Source of the DNA: Chloroflexaceae bacterium
Lineage (GTDB): Bacteria; Chloroflexota; Chloroflexia; Chloroflexales; Chloroflexaceae
Reading direction: 5' to 3'
Length of the DNA: 64,000 nt
Assembly: GCA_025057155.1 (NCBI GenBank)
Contig: JANWYD010000010.1
Location: 124,001-188,000 of the forward strand
Shown: positions 49,185 through 58,234 of the stretch, in pieces
Position numbering within the stretch: the first letter of the stretch is position 1
Layout of the letters: the number at the start of each line of letters is the position of its first letter
Notes under the pieces: model-generated
What the model was told of the DNA's origin: nothing
Database searches by the model: none
What the model saw: only the letters and a program-made list of their open reading frames with translations
Translations under genes and position numbers: made by a program

Positions 49185-49325
49185 CGGAGAGCAACTCCCA
49201 GGCCGTTATTGCAACATGGATGCCGTGGTGCGTTGTACCGCAAGATACGATACAGAAGGCTTCTAACGATTAGCTAAATCAGGCGCTTATCAGCGCTGAC
49301 AGTTCTGTTACACGACGCCAGCTTC

Positions 49326-50414
49326 CTACGAACTGCTGAGGAGGTCGGCTATGGCGTCAACGGCCCGTTCTGCTGCCCCGGCGCGCACCGGAGCGGGCGT
49401 TTCGCGCAGGCGGGCGAGGGCCTGTGGCGCAAGCCAGGCGCGGGCGCCGGTCGTGATAGACTCAAACGTATTGCCGATGAGCACGGCTACCCCGGCATCC
49501 ACCAGGTAACGCCACTCGGTTTCGTTGCGTACAATCAGCAGCGGCGTTCCCAGCACCGCCGCTTCTTCTTGCAACCCGCCCGAGTCGGTCAGCAAGGCGC
49601 GGGCGGCGCCGACGAGCCGCAGGGTGTCGAGGTAGCCCAGGGGGCGGCAGACGCGCACGCGCGGCGACAGAACCAGCCGCTGCTGATCCAGGGCCGCCTG
49701 GGTGCGCGGATGCACCGGGAAGACGATGATATGCTCTTCAGCCACCGCGTTAATCGCTCGCACGATGCCGGGAAGGACGTCGGGAGTGGTGTTCTCAGCC
49801 CGATGAATGGTTAGCGCCAGGTAGCTCCGGGGTTGCAGTTCGAGTTGTTCAAGGATTGGCGACAGTTCGGCGCGGCTTCGGTTGCGCTGGGCGGCGTCAA
49901 TAGCCGTGGAGCCGATGATCCGGATACGTTCCTCCGGCAGCCCTTCGCGACGCAGGTTCTCAGCGGCGATATCGTCGGCGGCGAGGAGCAGGTCGGCGAT
50001 GTGATCAACGATGATCCGGTTTAGTTCTTCTGGCATGGCCCGGTTGAACGAACGCCCGCCTGCTTCCAGATGCACCAGCGGTATACCCAGCTTGGCCGCG
50101 CAGAGCGCGCCGGCCATGGTTGTATTCGTGTCGCCCTGAACCAGGACTGCGTCGGGGCGCCGTTCGAGCAGGATTGGCTCCAGACGGGCCAGGATGCGCG
50201 CCGTCTGTTCCCCGTGACTCGCCGAACCCACCCCCAGGGTATGCTTCGGCGTCGGCAGGCCCAGTTCCTCGAAGAAGATCGCGTCTACCTCATATGAGTA
50301 GTGCTGCCCCGAATGGACGAGCACGTGGTCGAAACGCTGCTCCAGCAACGGAATCACCGGCGAGAGCTTGATAATCTCAGGTCGCGTGCCCAGGATGGTG
50401 AGAACGGTCGGCAT
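49326..50414 (-). CDS. wecB: UDP-N-acetylglucosamine 2-epimerase (non-hydrolysing)
   Basis: 362 residues. MPTVLTILGTRPEIIKLSPV, VQGDTNTTMAGALCA, HLEAGGRSFNRAMPEELNR and TIHRAENT are the WecB family hallmarks, and LTDSGGLQEEA lies near the C-terminus. It interconverts UDP-GlcNAc and UDP-ManNAc, a precursor for many surface polysaccharides. ManNAc or ManNAcA units in the polymer are likely. It begins four bases after the stop of the acyltransferase upstream. Confidence 0.95.
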   Translation of the reverse strand: MPTVLTILGTRPEIIKLSPVIPLLEQRFDHVLVHSGQHYSYEVDAIFFEELGLPTPKHTLGVGSASHGEQTARILARLEPILLERRPDAVLVQGDTNTTMAGALCAAKLGIPLVHLEAGGRSFNRAMPEELNRIIVDHIADLLLAADDIAAENLRREGLPEERIRIIGSTAIDAAQRNRSRAELSPILEQLELQPRSYLALTIHRAENTTPDVLPGIVRAINAVAEEHIIVFPVHPRTQAALDQQRLVLSPRVRVCRPLGYLDTLRLVGAARALLTDSGGLQEEAAVLGTPLLIVRNETEWRYLVDAGVAVLIGNTFESITTGARAWLAPQALARLRETPAPVRAGAAERAVDAIADLLSSS

Positions 50415-50418
50415 ACAA

Positions 50419-51387
50419 TTAACACCTTTCTGCATACTCAAGTTGCACGCCATAGTAGCGTTTGAGAAACAGCATCAGTTCGACATAAATATGGTCACGT
50501 GCGCCGGTCATCTGTTTACGATCCAGATCCAGCCAGAGATCCGGGGCCGGGGGGCGCCAGTCGGGGCGGTTCACCAGCCAGATGGTGCGCTCGCTGGGGG
50601 CGCTCGGCGCTGGCAGCGGCCCCTGAGCGGGAGCGATAGCGATGCGGTACGCTCGCCGGTGATGGGTGAACCGGAGCGCACCCGGCTCCTCCCGCGGCGC
50701 CAGTCCCATACCGTCGGCAAGGATCAGTTCGCCAAAATGACGCAGCATCTGTGTCACCGCTGCATCCCGCTGGCGCGGGTTCAACGTGCGACGCATCCGT
50801 TCCATCGAGCTGACAACGCGGGCAGGGCTGCCCTCGGCGACGCTGCCGGGGGGCAGCGCGCCGCTCACCACCGTGCGCGAGTTGACAAAACTGTTGTCGC
50901 CAACCTCGGCGCCGGGCTGAAAAAAGACCCCCGCCGCGCACCACACGTAATCGCCCACGGTTACCCGCCCGAAGCGCACCCAGTAGCCCTCGGTATAGGG
51001 CAGAAACGAGCCGTGCGTATAGACCACGCAGCGCGCCCCCAGCGCGCTCCAGTTGCCGATGCGCACCTCCTCTTCGGTGTTAATCAGACATTGCGGGCCT
51101 ACGTAACTGTGAGCGCCCAGGCGTAGGCCCCTGGCCCCATAAACCAGCGTAAAGCTGCTCACCAGCGTATAGGGGCCAATCACTACATCGCCGTCGCAGC
51201 GAATGAGGGTAAGCGCCCGAATCGCGCAATGATCCCCCAGGCTGATGTGACGGCCCATCACGCTGGCGAACCAGCCGATCTGCACGTTGCGCCCGATCCG
51301 CGCGCCGCAGCACACCCGCAGCACCCACGGTTTGAGCGCCGGCGGCAGGACGAAGAGCAGCGCGAAGATGAAGGTGCGAAAGCTCAT
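50419..51387 (-). CDS. Left-handed beta-helix acyltransferase with extra C-terminal domain
   Basis: 322 residues. The N-terminus has a hydrophobic helix (RTFIFALLFVLPPALKPWVL) then hexapeptide repeats: ARIGRNVQIGWFASVMGRHISLGDHCAIRA, IGPYTLVSSF, VRIGNWSALGARCVVYTHGSFLPYTEGYWVRFGRVTVGDYVWCAAGVF. VNSRTVVSGALPPGSVAEGSPARVVSS closes the helix. The last 120 residues form a separate alpha/beta domain (TQMLRHFGELILADGM...) not found in simple acetyltransferases. It could be an acyltransferase of unusual specificity. Confidence 0.85.
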   Translation of the reverse strand: MSFRTFIFALLFVLPPALKPWVLRVCCGARIGRNVQIGWFASVMGRHISLGDHCAIRALTLIRCDGDVVIGPYTLVSSFTLVYGARGLRLGAHSYVGPQCLINTEEEVRIGNWSALGARCVVYTHGSFLPYTEGYWVRFGRVTVGDYVWCAAGVFFQPGAEVGDNSFVNSRTVVSGALPPGSVAEGSPARVVSSMERMRRTLNPRQRDAAVTQMLRHFGELILADGMGLAPREEPGALRFTHHRRAYRIAIAPAQGPLPAPSAPSERTIWLVNRPDWRPPAPDLWLDLDRKQMTGARDHIYVELMLFLKRYYGVQLEYAERC

Positions 51388-51461
51388 AAATGTTAGGGAA
51401 GGCTCTTCTCACCGGGGCGTGTGCGAAGGCATTGCATCTGCGGCTGAGCGCCGGTTAGAGG

Positions 51462-51486
51462 AGGGAAACCTGGTTTCCCCGCCCTC
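51462..51486. repeat. R1 palindrome in the gap before the acyltransferase gene
   Basis: GAGGGAAACCTGGTTTCCCC, with CGCCCTCC after it, a copy of the palindrome seen at 704-722, 8504-8527 and 26667-26690. Confidence 0.6.
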
Positions 51487-51546
51487 CTGCCTGATAAGAC
51501 GGTTCAGCAAAGCGAGGTTTTCCCGGAGTGTAAGCAGATAACCTGG

Positions 51547-53064
51547 TCATCTGAACAGATCGGAGCCTCGCCGCGTCTGGATATGCGACATCACCGGCAT
51601 TGCAACCGGGTCGAGCCCCGTGCTGGCCCGCTCAAGCATGGCCTGGCGGTCCGCCCAGTGGGTCGCGATTGCCTCTGGCGTGGCGAACCAGACATCACCG
51701 CGGGCGAATAGTTCCTCCCACAGCTCCCGGTACGCCGCTGCCCAGCCAGGGAACAGCGTGTCGTCATAGACGTACTCATGAACGTTTACCAGTAGCAGAC
51801 CGCCCTGCCGAGCGGCGGTCTCGACCAGGCCGCGCAACAGAGAGCGCCGATCGCCGGGATTGTCGGCCTGGTGGCCAAACAGGTGATCATCCATCCAGGC
51901 CGTGGGGAGTTGCAGGGTGCGCAGGGGCCGGCGCTGCCCCTGATGCCAGGGGTAGAATGGCCAGCTTGAGCCGCGCCGCCAGCCCAGGTAGCGGTTATGG
52001 GTCAGCGAGGCGTCGTAGGCAAAGCCCACCTGCTCGTGGAGCAGCAGAGTATCCTCCGGATTGCGCGGATCGAGGTGCCAGTAGTGGTGGCGGTTACCCT
52101 TGATTGGCTGGCCGCTGACTTCGGCAAGCAGGGCCCGCTCGGCGGCGAGCTTCTCGGCGCTGGTGTAGGCCAGGTAACTGGCGTGGAGACCGATCTCCCA
52201 GCCCTCGGCCGCCAGTTCGCGGAACAGCGCGCGAAAGTGTGGCGCTCTGATGTCGTAGAAGCCGTCGGGCAGGCCGGTGGCATACTGGTACAGCGATCCC
52301 TTGCGCGCCATAAAGTAGAAGGCCGAACGCGCCCCGAAGCGGCGCTCCAGTTCCATCCACGAGCGAAAGTGCCAGTGAGTGTGCCAGCCCAGGGCGACGG
52401 ACGCGGCTGCTCCCAGACCGGCGAGGCGCTGGCGAGCAAGGATGCGTAGCGGCTCGATCCAGCGAATAAGCTCCGGGTAGTCTACATCGTGGCCGCAGGC
52501 CGCCGCCATGCGCGCGCCGTAGGGCCAGCGCGCTATTCCTGGCCTGTAGCCCAGTTCGGCGAGCTGTGTCTCGATGCGTTGCCCGATGGCTGAAGCCAGA
52601 GCCTGGCGAAGCACGCCCAGCTCCAGGGTTGCCGTGCCGCTCAGGTCAGTGTAACCGTGCCGCCTCCGAGGACGCTGGTATTCCTCTTGCCCCGTAAGGA
52701 GCCAGAAGACATCGAACACCACATCGCGCTCGATGATTACCTGACCCTCCTGCAGGGCAACCAGAGGGCGCTGTTCGCTCGAGCTGGCAAAGTGTGGCCG
52801 GATCCATCCCGACCTCGCTTCTATTCCCTGGAGCACCGGTCGTGTAGGATGCGCCCATCGCTCAGGGCTGGCCCGTATCAGCAGGCGCGCTGGCGGCGCT
52901 AGCTCCGGTTGTACCGTGTATGCAATGTCCACCAGGACGCTGTTCCAGGACTCCTCGATCCAGGCGTACCCCGTACCCGTAAGTAAGGTGCGCCAGGTGT
53001 AGGTTATTTCTGGCCGGAATGGCTCGAGGATTGGATCGAGCGCGATTATGAGTCTCGGAACCAT
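51547..53064 (-). CDS. Polysaccharide-deacetylase-like protein
   Basis: 505 residues. An N-terminal alpha/beta part (1-150) has no recognised domain. A deacetylase-like (NodB-fold) region follows with CGHDVDYPELIRWIEPL (metal-binding Asp/His-like motif) and EIGLHASYLAYTSAEKLAAE, then HYWHLDPRNPEDTLLLHEQVGFAYDASL. The motif order resembles PF01522 and WbmS-like relatives found in long-chain glycan loci. It may trim acetyl groups from hexosamine units. It lacks a signal peptide, so it would act in the cytoplasm on precursors. Confidence 0.78.
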   Translation of the reverse strand: MVPRLIIALDPILEPFRPEITYTWRTLLTGTGYAWIEESWNSVLVDIAYTVQPELAPPARLLIRASPERWAHPTRPVLQGIEARSGWIRPHFASSSEQRPLVALQEGQVIIERDVVFDVFWLLTGQEEYQRPRRRHGYTDLSGTATLELGVLRQALASAIGQRIETQLAELGYRPGIARWPYGARMAAACGHDVDYPELIRWIEPLRILARQRLAGLGAAASVALGWHTHWHFRSWMELERRFGARSAFYFMARKGSLYQYATGLPDGFYDIRAPHFRALFRELAAEGWEIGLHASYLAYTSAEKLAAERALLAEVSGQPIKGNRHHYWHLDPRNPEDTLLLHEQVGFAYDASLTHNRYLGWRRGSSWPFYPWHQGQRRPLRTLQLPTAWMDDHLFGHQADNPGDRRSLLRGLVETAARQGGLLLVNVHEYVYDDTLFPGWAAAYRELWEELFARGDVWFATPEAIATHWADRQAMLERASTGLDPVAMPVMSHIQTRRGSDLFR

Positions 53065-53230
53065 AAACCTGCCTGACTTCTACTTTCTCCACGGCATAAG
53101 CGGGGTAATTCCACGCGTCCAACCTTATTCCAACTGGCGTTCGGATGTTGAACATCTTCCTGCAATTAGGAAACCCGATTACCTGTAACCGTCTGACCGC
53201 CTATCTTTATGTCACGCGCTGAGAGCGCGC

Positions 53231-54469
53231 TCAGTCTGTTGGGCACGTCACCAGTGGCAGATAGATCCGGAACGGGAAATTGGCTCTCTCTGCCCGGGCC
53301 GGAATGACCCGGGGTTCGCCTGCTGACGTGACATTGGTTCGGCCGGTCGAGCAACCGCCGGGCGGGCCGGCTGAGGGTGCCAACGACGGCGTAGGGCTGG
53401 AACCGGGGCTCGGGCTGGGACCGGGGCTCGGGCTGGAACCGGGGCTCGGGCTGGAACCGGGGCTCGGGCTGGGACCGGGGCTCGGGCTGGGACCGGGGCT
53501 CGGGCTGAGACCGGGGCTCGGGCTGAGACCGGGGCTCGGGCTGGGACCAGGGCTCGGCGGTGGCGGCAGCGAACTGCTGAAGGGTGTATCGCTGGACCAG
53601 TGCTGAGCGGTGCCGCCCGCGCGCGGGTTCAGCGTGCCATTGCTGGGGCCGCCCGCTGCGCCCGAGCTATCGCCGATGGTGGCGCCGGCGCCCTCGTCGA
53701 AGCGGTAGAGCGCCACAGTGTTGGCGTCAACAGGATGCGGGGCGTTCGGGCGCGTGAACGAGGCGCTATAACGCACGATGTTTGAGATCCGCAGGTCGTC
53801 GAGCAGGCCAGCGTAGTAGCGGCTGCCCGGGTAGTCGTGCTTCTCGGCGGCCAGCACGAGGTAGGGGTCGCTGTTCGGCCAGCTTGTGCCGCGGTTGAGC
53901 CGGTAGTCGATCGGTCCTGTCGGGCCGTCCCGGCTTGCGTCAAGCGCGCCATCAACGAAGATGCGCATCGGGCCGTTATTCGAGCGCGTGACGGCGATAT
54001 GGCGCCAGGTGTTCGTTGTGACGACGGTGTTGCCGACGAGCAGGCGATCGTCATTGCCCACCGCGACGCCGAAGACGATCCGCCCGTTACAGATGGCGAT
54101 CCCGTAGTCGCCGCGATCGCCCGCCCCAAACACATCTCGATCGATCACGATATTGCCGACGTACCAGCCGTCAGGACATGCCGGGGCCGAGTTATCAGCA
54201 GCGGCCGCTCGCATCCAGAACTCGATGGTGAAATCACCACTGACATTTACCGGGCGCGAGGCGGTGATTTGCCCATTGCTGATCGGCCCCAGGGGAATCT
54301 TGACCCGATCCAGATCGCCTGAGCCCGTGCCGAAGAAGCGCAGCGAGTTGCCCTGAGAGGCCGGCACCGGCAAGGGTCGGGCCATCTGCCAGCTACAGAG
54401 GATGAGAAGTGTCAGGACCGTGAGCATGGCGCTGCGCGCGAAACGAAATTGCCGCATGAGCTCTCTCAT
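53231..54469 (-). CDS. Secreted LamG-domain surface protein with Pro-rich stalk
   Basis: 412 residues. A signal peptide (about 1-38, ARSAMLTVLTLLILCSWQMA) is followed by a LamG/concanavalin-like jelly roll (about 45-285; FTIEFWMRAAAADNSAPACPDGWYVGNIV and SNNGPMRIFVDGALDASRD). A 6-residue repeat stalk then reads SPSPG(P/S/L) nine times (18-bp DNA units at about 53401-53555). The C-terminus ends FRIYLPLVTCPTD. It probably sits on the cell surface and may bind sugars. The end is like that of the neighbour at 54762. Confidence 0.85.
   Translation of the reverse strand: MRELMRQFRFARSAMLTVLTLLILCSWQMARPLPVPASQGNSLRFFGTGSGDLDRVKIPLGPISNGQITASRPVNVSGDFTIEFWMRAAAADNSAPACPDGWYVGNIVIDRDVFGAGDRGDYGIAICNGRIVFGVAVGNDDRLLVGNTVVTTNTWRHIAVTRSNNGPMRIFVDGALDASRDGPTGPIDYRLNRGTSWPNSDPYLVLAAEKHDYPGSRYYAGLLDDLRISNIVRYSASFTRPNAPHPVDANTVALYRFDEGAGATIGDSSGAAGGPSNGTLNPRAGGTAQHWSSDTPFSSSLPPPPSPGPSPSPGLSPSPGLSPSPGPSPSPGPSPSPGSSPSPGSSPSPGPSPSPGSSPTPSLAPSAGPPGGCSTGRTNVTSAGEPRVIPARAERANFPFRIYLPLVTCPTD
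53401..53555. repeat. 18-bp coding tandem repeats (Pro-Ser stalk)
   Basis: Nine near-identical units of ACCGGGGCTCGGGCTGGG type encode the SPSPG stalk of the LamG protein. High identity at the DNA level suggests recent expansion and length variation. Confidence 0.85.
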
Positions 54470-54761
54470 CAGGATTCTAGAAGTTATTTACTTACGCTGC
54501 ATCTGCTCGCATAGTCGGGCGATGACGGCGATAGTAATCATAACCGCTGCAGCTATCCGTGCAAGCACCAGAACCGGTTGAACGTAAACCTGATGCTCTT
54601 CTCACGCCGAGCGATTTTCGAGGACAGAAGTACGATGAATCCGTCGCGCCGCTGTTGGGCTCGATGGAATGGCTTCGGGAAAGCTCTGCCCTTCCCGAAG
54701 CCATCATAATCCTAAATGACCTTACAGTTTGTACAATCCCATGTGGTTCTGAGATAATTTC
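54470..54761. other. Gap between two surface-protein genes, with a hairpin
   Basis: No gene seen in 292 bp. GGCTTCGGGAA (54671-54681) pairs with TTCCCGAAGCC (54691-54701) across AAGCTCTGC-type loop sequence, R2-like. Without a T run on the minus strand it is at best a weak terminator for the gene ending at 54762. Confidence 0.5.
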
Positions 54762-56705
54762 TCAATGACGCAGAAGCGGCACGTACACCCGGAATGGACT
54801 GCTAATTGCCGAACTGGATGGTGTGGCGTTAGGCGTTGGAGTGCTGCTTGGATCGCCATTGGAACCTGGCGGTTGAGTTGGCGCGACGGTGCTTGTGGGT
54901 GTAACAAGAGGCGCCCGGATGTCCGTCGGCGTCGGAGTGGCCGTTGGCGCCGACGTATTCGTCGGCGTCGGAGTGGCCGTTGGCGCCGACGTATTCGTCG
55001 GCGTCGGAGTGGCCGTTGGCGCCGACGTATTCGTTGGCGTCGGGGTGCTGGTGGGAGTAGGAGGCGCCTCGCTGAAAGACACCTCGGCGTACCCGATCAC
55101 TTCCCGACGGTTAAAGATCTGGATAAGCGCCGCTGCGTCGTCTGGCAACGCGCCGCCGAGCGTGAAGCTGATCGTCTTTTGACCCGCTGGCGCGCCTTGC
55201 GGCAACCGCGCCAGCAGCGCTCCTCGCGCCGTTCCGCCTGACCATGCATCGGTCACCGCCGCCGGATCCGCAGCCAGAGTCGCCTCGACGCCGAAGCCGC
55301 CAAGGGTTTGCGGGACAACCGTTGCGATGTCTACCTCCGGAGGCAGGGTTACCAGTACGCTGCCCCCATTAGGGATGGCTCCGGTGGTAAAGCGGAGGTT
55401 ATAGAGCATTCCAGCGCGCTCGATACTGACGCCAGTAAGCGGCGTCCCCGGAGTCATCTCAGCTAACCCGAAGCGGAAGGAGTTCGGGCGCGTGCTGGTG
55501 GCGTAGTAGAGCCGGTAGCGCGGCCCCTCCTTCAACCCCCGCACCGCCCAGACCTCGTCTGGCGCGCCGGCCACGATCGCGTCGCTGGCGCCCGTGTACA
55601 CCGGCGCATTCGGCGTGGGCCGCACCCACGCGCGCCCGTCGGTGGAGACGACGTGGCCGGTGGTGAAGCCGGCAGTAAAGCCTTTGGCCTCGTACCACAT
55701 CCGGTAGATGGCGCCGTCTTTGATGACGAAGGGAACGCCGACGCTGTTATCGTCGAAGGTGCCGAACGGCCCGGCGCGGAAGATTGAACCATCGCTGTAA
55801 TTGCTCACCCGGGTCCAGTTCACCCCGTCGGGGGAGAGGGCATAGCCGATGGCAAAGCTATAGGCCGGGCTGGTGCGCACGCCCTCGAACCACATGCGGT
55901 AGCAGGGGCCGCTGGCGCGTCCGCCCTCGCAGGGCGCAGCGGGGCTGGCCTGGTCGAGGAGGACGCTGGGCGCGACAACGTAGGAGGCGTCGAACTGCGC
56001 AGGGTCGCCGGAGTGGCGCAGGACGGCGCCGCTGCCCGCGTTGCCGGGGACGCGGGTCCAGGTCCGCCCGTCCACCGACTCGGCCAGACCGATGCCAGCG
56101 ATGGTGTTGGGATCGCTGAAGCCGCTGTAGTACATGCGAAAGATGCTGCCAACCCGAATGATGTTCATAGTAGAGACCCCAGCCCGGTCGAAGGCGCCGG
56201 GCACGCCGGAGCCCTCGAAGACGGCGCCGCCGTAGGCGTTGCCAGGGACGCGGCTCCAGGCGATGCCATCGGGGGAGACGGCATAGCCGATGCGGCGCTC
56301 GTAGAGGGGGGCGGGGCCGGTGCCAACGTACCACATGCGATAGCAGAGGCCGCTGGTCCGTCCGTTCTCGCAGGGGGCGGCGGGAGAGGCGGCATCGCGC
56401 AGGACCTGTGGGGGGAAGATCTCGGTGACATCGAAGAAGGTGCCTGCACCGCCGCACCCATCACCCGCGCGGCCAAACACCGCGCCGCCTGCGCAAGGCC
56501 CGACTACCTGCTGCCAGAGCTGGTTGTTCGGCTCGGAGGGTTGGGCGAGGATGCGGTTACGAATCGTAACCTGCTCCGCGTGTGAATGGTGGGGTCTCGA
56601 AATGGTCGCCACCGCCTGTTTCGGAGCGAAGAGGACCGAAAGGAAGATAAAGGCGCTTGCTAAAGCGCCAGACACGAGCAGGAGGGTGCCAGGACGTAGT
56701 GCCAC
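54762..56705 (-). CDS. Secreted beta-propeller-like surface protein with Thr/Pro repeats
   Basis: 647 residues if started at GTG 56705, which has AGGGGAG nine bases before it; an ATG at 56750 gives 15 extra residues with no site. The signal helix is LLLVSGALASAFIFLSVLFAP. Residues about 70-400 show repeated strands like YRMWYVGTGPAPLYERRIGYAVSPDGIAWSRV, four to five times, the pattern of a five-bladed propeller related to GH43/DUF1-type sugar-binding proteins. A smaller beta domain follows, then three 12-residue NTSAPTATPTPT repeats. The end is SPFRVYVPLLRH. It may bind or cleave a glycan on the cell surface. Confidence 0.83.
   Translation of the reverse strand: MALRPGTLLLVSGALASAFIFLSVLFAPKQAVATISRPHHSHAEQVTIRNRILAQPSEPNNQLWQQVVGPCAGGAVFGRAGDGCGGAGTFFDVTEIFPPQVLRDAASPAAPCENGRTSGLCYRMWYVGTGPAPLYERRIGYAVSPDGIAWSRVPGNAYGGAVFEGSGVPGAFDRAGVSTMNIIRVGSIFRMYYSGFSDPNTIAGIGLAESVDGRTWTRVPGNAGSGAVLRHSGDPAQFDASYVVAPSVLLDQASPAAPCEGGRASGPCYRMWFEGVRTSPAYSFAIGYALSPDGVNWTRVSNYSDGSIFRAGPFGTFDDNSVGVPFVIKDGAIYRMWYEAKGFTAGFTTGHVVSTDGRAWVRPTPNAPVYTGASDAIVAGAPDEVWAVRGLKEGPRYRLYYATSTRPNSFRFGLAEMTPGTPLTGVSIERAGMLYNLRFTTGAIPNGGSVLVTLPPEVDIATVVPQTLGGFGVEATLAADPAAVTDAWSGGTARGALLARLPQGAPAGQKTISFTLGGALPDDAAALIQIFNRREVIGYAEVSFSEAPPTPTSTPTPTNTSAPTATPTPTNTSAPTATPTPTNTSAPTATPTPTDIRAPLVTPTSTVAPTQPPGSNGDPSSTPTPNATPSSSAISSPFRVYVPLLRH
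54925..55032. repeat. Three 36-bp coding repeats (NTSAPTATPTPT)
   Basis: Three identical 36-bp units at 54925-54960, 54961-54996 and 54997-55032 encode the 12-residue stalk repeat of the propeller protein; a fourth, degenerate unit follows. Perfect DNA identity points to recent duplication. Confidence 0.9.
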
Positions 56706-57403
56706 GATGCGTTGCTCCCCTGGATTGTTGCATCTGGTATACAGATACAAGTTTGATCCAGCGAATTCTGGCCAGTAATCACATGCAGAGAAGCGTCAGC
56801 AAAGCTGCTAGAAACGCCGCCTATCAGTATTGAATGCACCGCCGAAGATGCAGGCAACACAGGACTTGTCGGCAGCTTGTAGCATCTACGTGCAAAGCAT
56901 AGTATCACATCATCGTGAATGCTGGCTGAGCAGGCTTTTGCTTTTCGTGAGCGGGTTGTCATTGAATGCCTCGATACCGAAGTGTCTGTACGACACAGGG
57001 ACAGGGGAAAAAAGATTGGAGTTCGCTGCATCCTCCTCGACGTGCTCATCCACGGCCATATTCGCATCAGTGGGGCATCAATCGAAAACACTGCCGCCAT
57101 CGTACTCATCGTAAAAGTCGGGTTATAACAATTAACCAGGTTACAGCGGTTGCAGTTGCTGACCTCGAGCGAATTGACAATAGCTGCTGTTCTGGGAGTC
57201 TGGAGTGGATTACTGTATGTTAATCCCCTGTGAGCGATCGCCAATCCAGAGGCTGGCCATAGCCATCCGATGGAAGTGAAACAGGACATCGCTGGCGTTG
57301 GTCAGCGCACCTGCTTCGTTGGCTGGCGTGCGCCATTGCCAGGCGCCTGCCAGTCTAGCGCGCTCTGACTGCTTCCCCGAATCAGGTGCATAGTCAATAA
57401 GTC
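56706..57403. other. ~700-bp region without a convincing gene
   Basis: Base composition falls compared with the flanks. ORFs exist on both strands (for example 56919-57128 on + and 56660-57289 on -), but none has family motifs, ribosome sites or normal codon use. An inverted repeat GGTTA-TAACAAT-TAACC lies at 57124-57140. The TTAACC and TATAAC pieces could form a minus-strand promoter for the surface genes. The region may hold a decayed gene. Confidence 0.4.
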
Positions 57404-58234
57404 CTAAAAACTGATCGTCGCTGCGCGCAACCAGCCTACCAGATGCGCCATTGCTCCCCGATGATAGCGCTTCGTCCAACCTGGATCGCTCCAATCTATG
57501 GGGCCATTAGTAATGTCGAACAGTGTATGCTCAGCCCCCTCAGCAATGTATAGATCCGCGCCGAAGGGCAGCTTCTCTCGATGGGCGGTCACTGCGTCCA
57601 GGCCGATGCGGGCCAGTTCCGGCTCGCTATCGGCGACGATGACGAGGATCGGCGCAGCGACAGCGGTAATCTCCTCCGGGCCAAGCAGATTGGAAATCAG
57701 CGCAACGCCCCGTGGCGGCTGGATGGCCCGGAACGCGGCGAATTGCGCGGCCAGGTGCCGGGTGCCAATGCTCTGAGCCACGATAAACACCCGTTCAGGG
57801 TCGATCCCCGGCTGGCTCGCAGCGGCGCGGTAGGCGGCCAGCGCGTCATCGGCTTCGCAGCAACCGTAGACTCCTGTGCTCTGCCCGGCGCCGCGCTTGT
57901 CGAAGCGGAACACGGCAAAGCCTGCAGGCAGGAGGATCTCGGCCAGGTACCCGTAAGCATCCCGCGTTACCGGGCCGGAGTGGTGGATGATAAAGACCAG
58001 CGGCGCGAGCCTGTCACCTGCGGGGAGATCGAGTTCCCCGGCGAGGGTTGCCTCGTCGCTCTGAAATTGCACCTCGCGCCGCTCGCGGGCAATGCCCTCC
58101 AGTTGGGGGGTGGGGAGGGCGTCGGGCAGAGGCGAGATGGTCACCTCAGGCAGGGACGGCGGTGGTGACAAACAGGCGCTGAGATACAGCAGGATGATCA
58201 GCAGGCTGCACGCGATAAATCGTGACCGTTGCAT
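57404..58234 (-). CDS. Alpha/beta-hydrolase lipoprotein
   Basis: 276 residues. The signal ends LLYLSAC (Cys21), so it is a lipoprotein. The hydrolase core includes [21 protein letters not shown] (oxyanion region), [14 protein letters not shown], the nucleophile elbow AQSIGT (Ser in place of the normal GxSxG with Ala first) and EGAEHTLFD with the catalytic His. It resembles dienelactone hydrolase/peptidase S9-like esterases and may act on esters of the surface glycan or lipids. Its first 89 bases overlap the end of the upstream gene. Confidence 0.85.
   Translation of the reverse strand: MQRSRFIACSLLIILLYLSACLSPPPSLPEVTISPLPDALPTPQLEGIARERREVQFQSDEATLAGELDLPAGDRLAPLVFIIHHSGPVTRDAYGYLAEILLPAGFAVFRFDKRGAGQSTGVYGCCEADDALAAYRAAASQPGIDPERVFIVAQSIGTRHLAAQFAAFRAIQPPRGVALISNLLGPEEITAVAAPILVIVADSEPELARIGLDAVTAHREKLPFGADLYIAEGAEHTLFDITNGPIDWSDPGWTKRYHRGAMAHLVGWLRAATISF

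Noticed and set aside
53401-53555. 18-bp repeat array as possible attachment site or minisatellite outside genes
   Set aside because: It keeps one reading frame and encodes the SPSPG stalk of the LamG protein.
54925-55032. Direct repeats that could be mistaken for a CRISPR array
   Set aside because: Three contiguous 36-bp units with no spacers, in frame within a coding Thr/Pro stalk; no cas gene in the window.
56660-57289. 209-residue minus-strand ORF in the odd gap
   Set aside because: Cys/Ser-rich with no motif, and it overlaps the signal region of the propeller protein out of frame.
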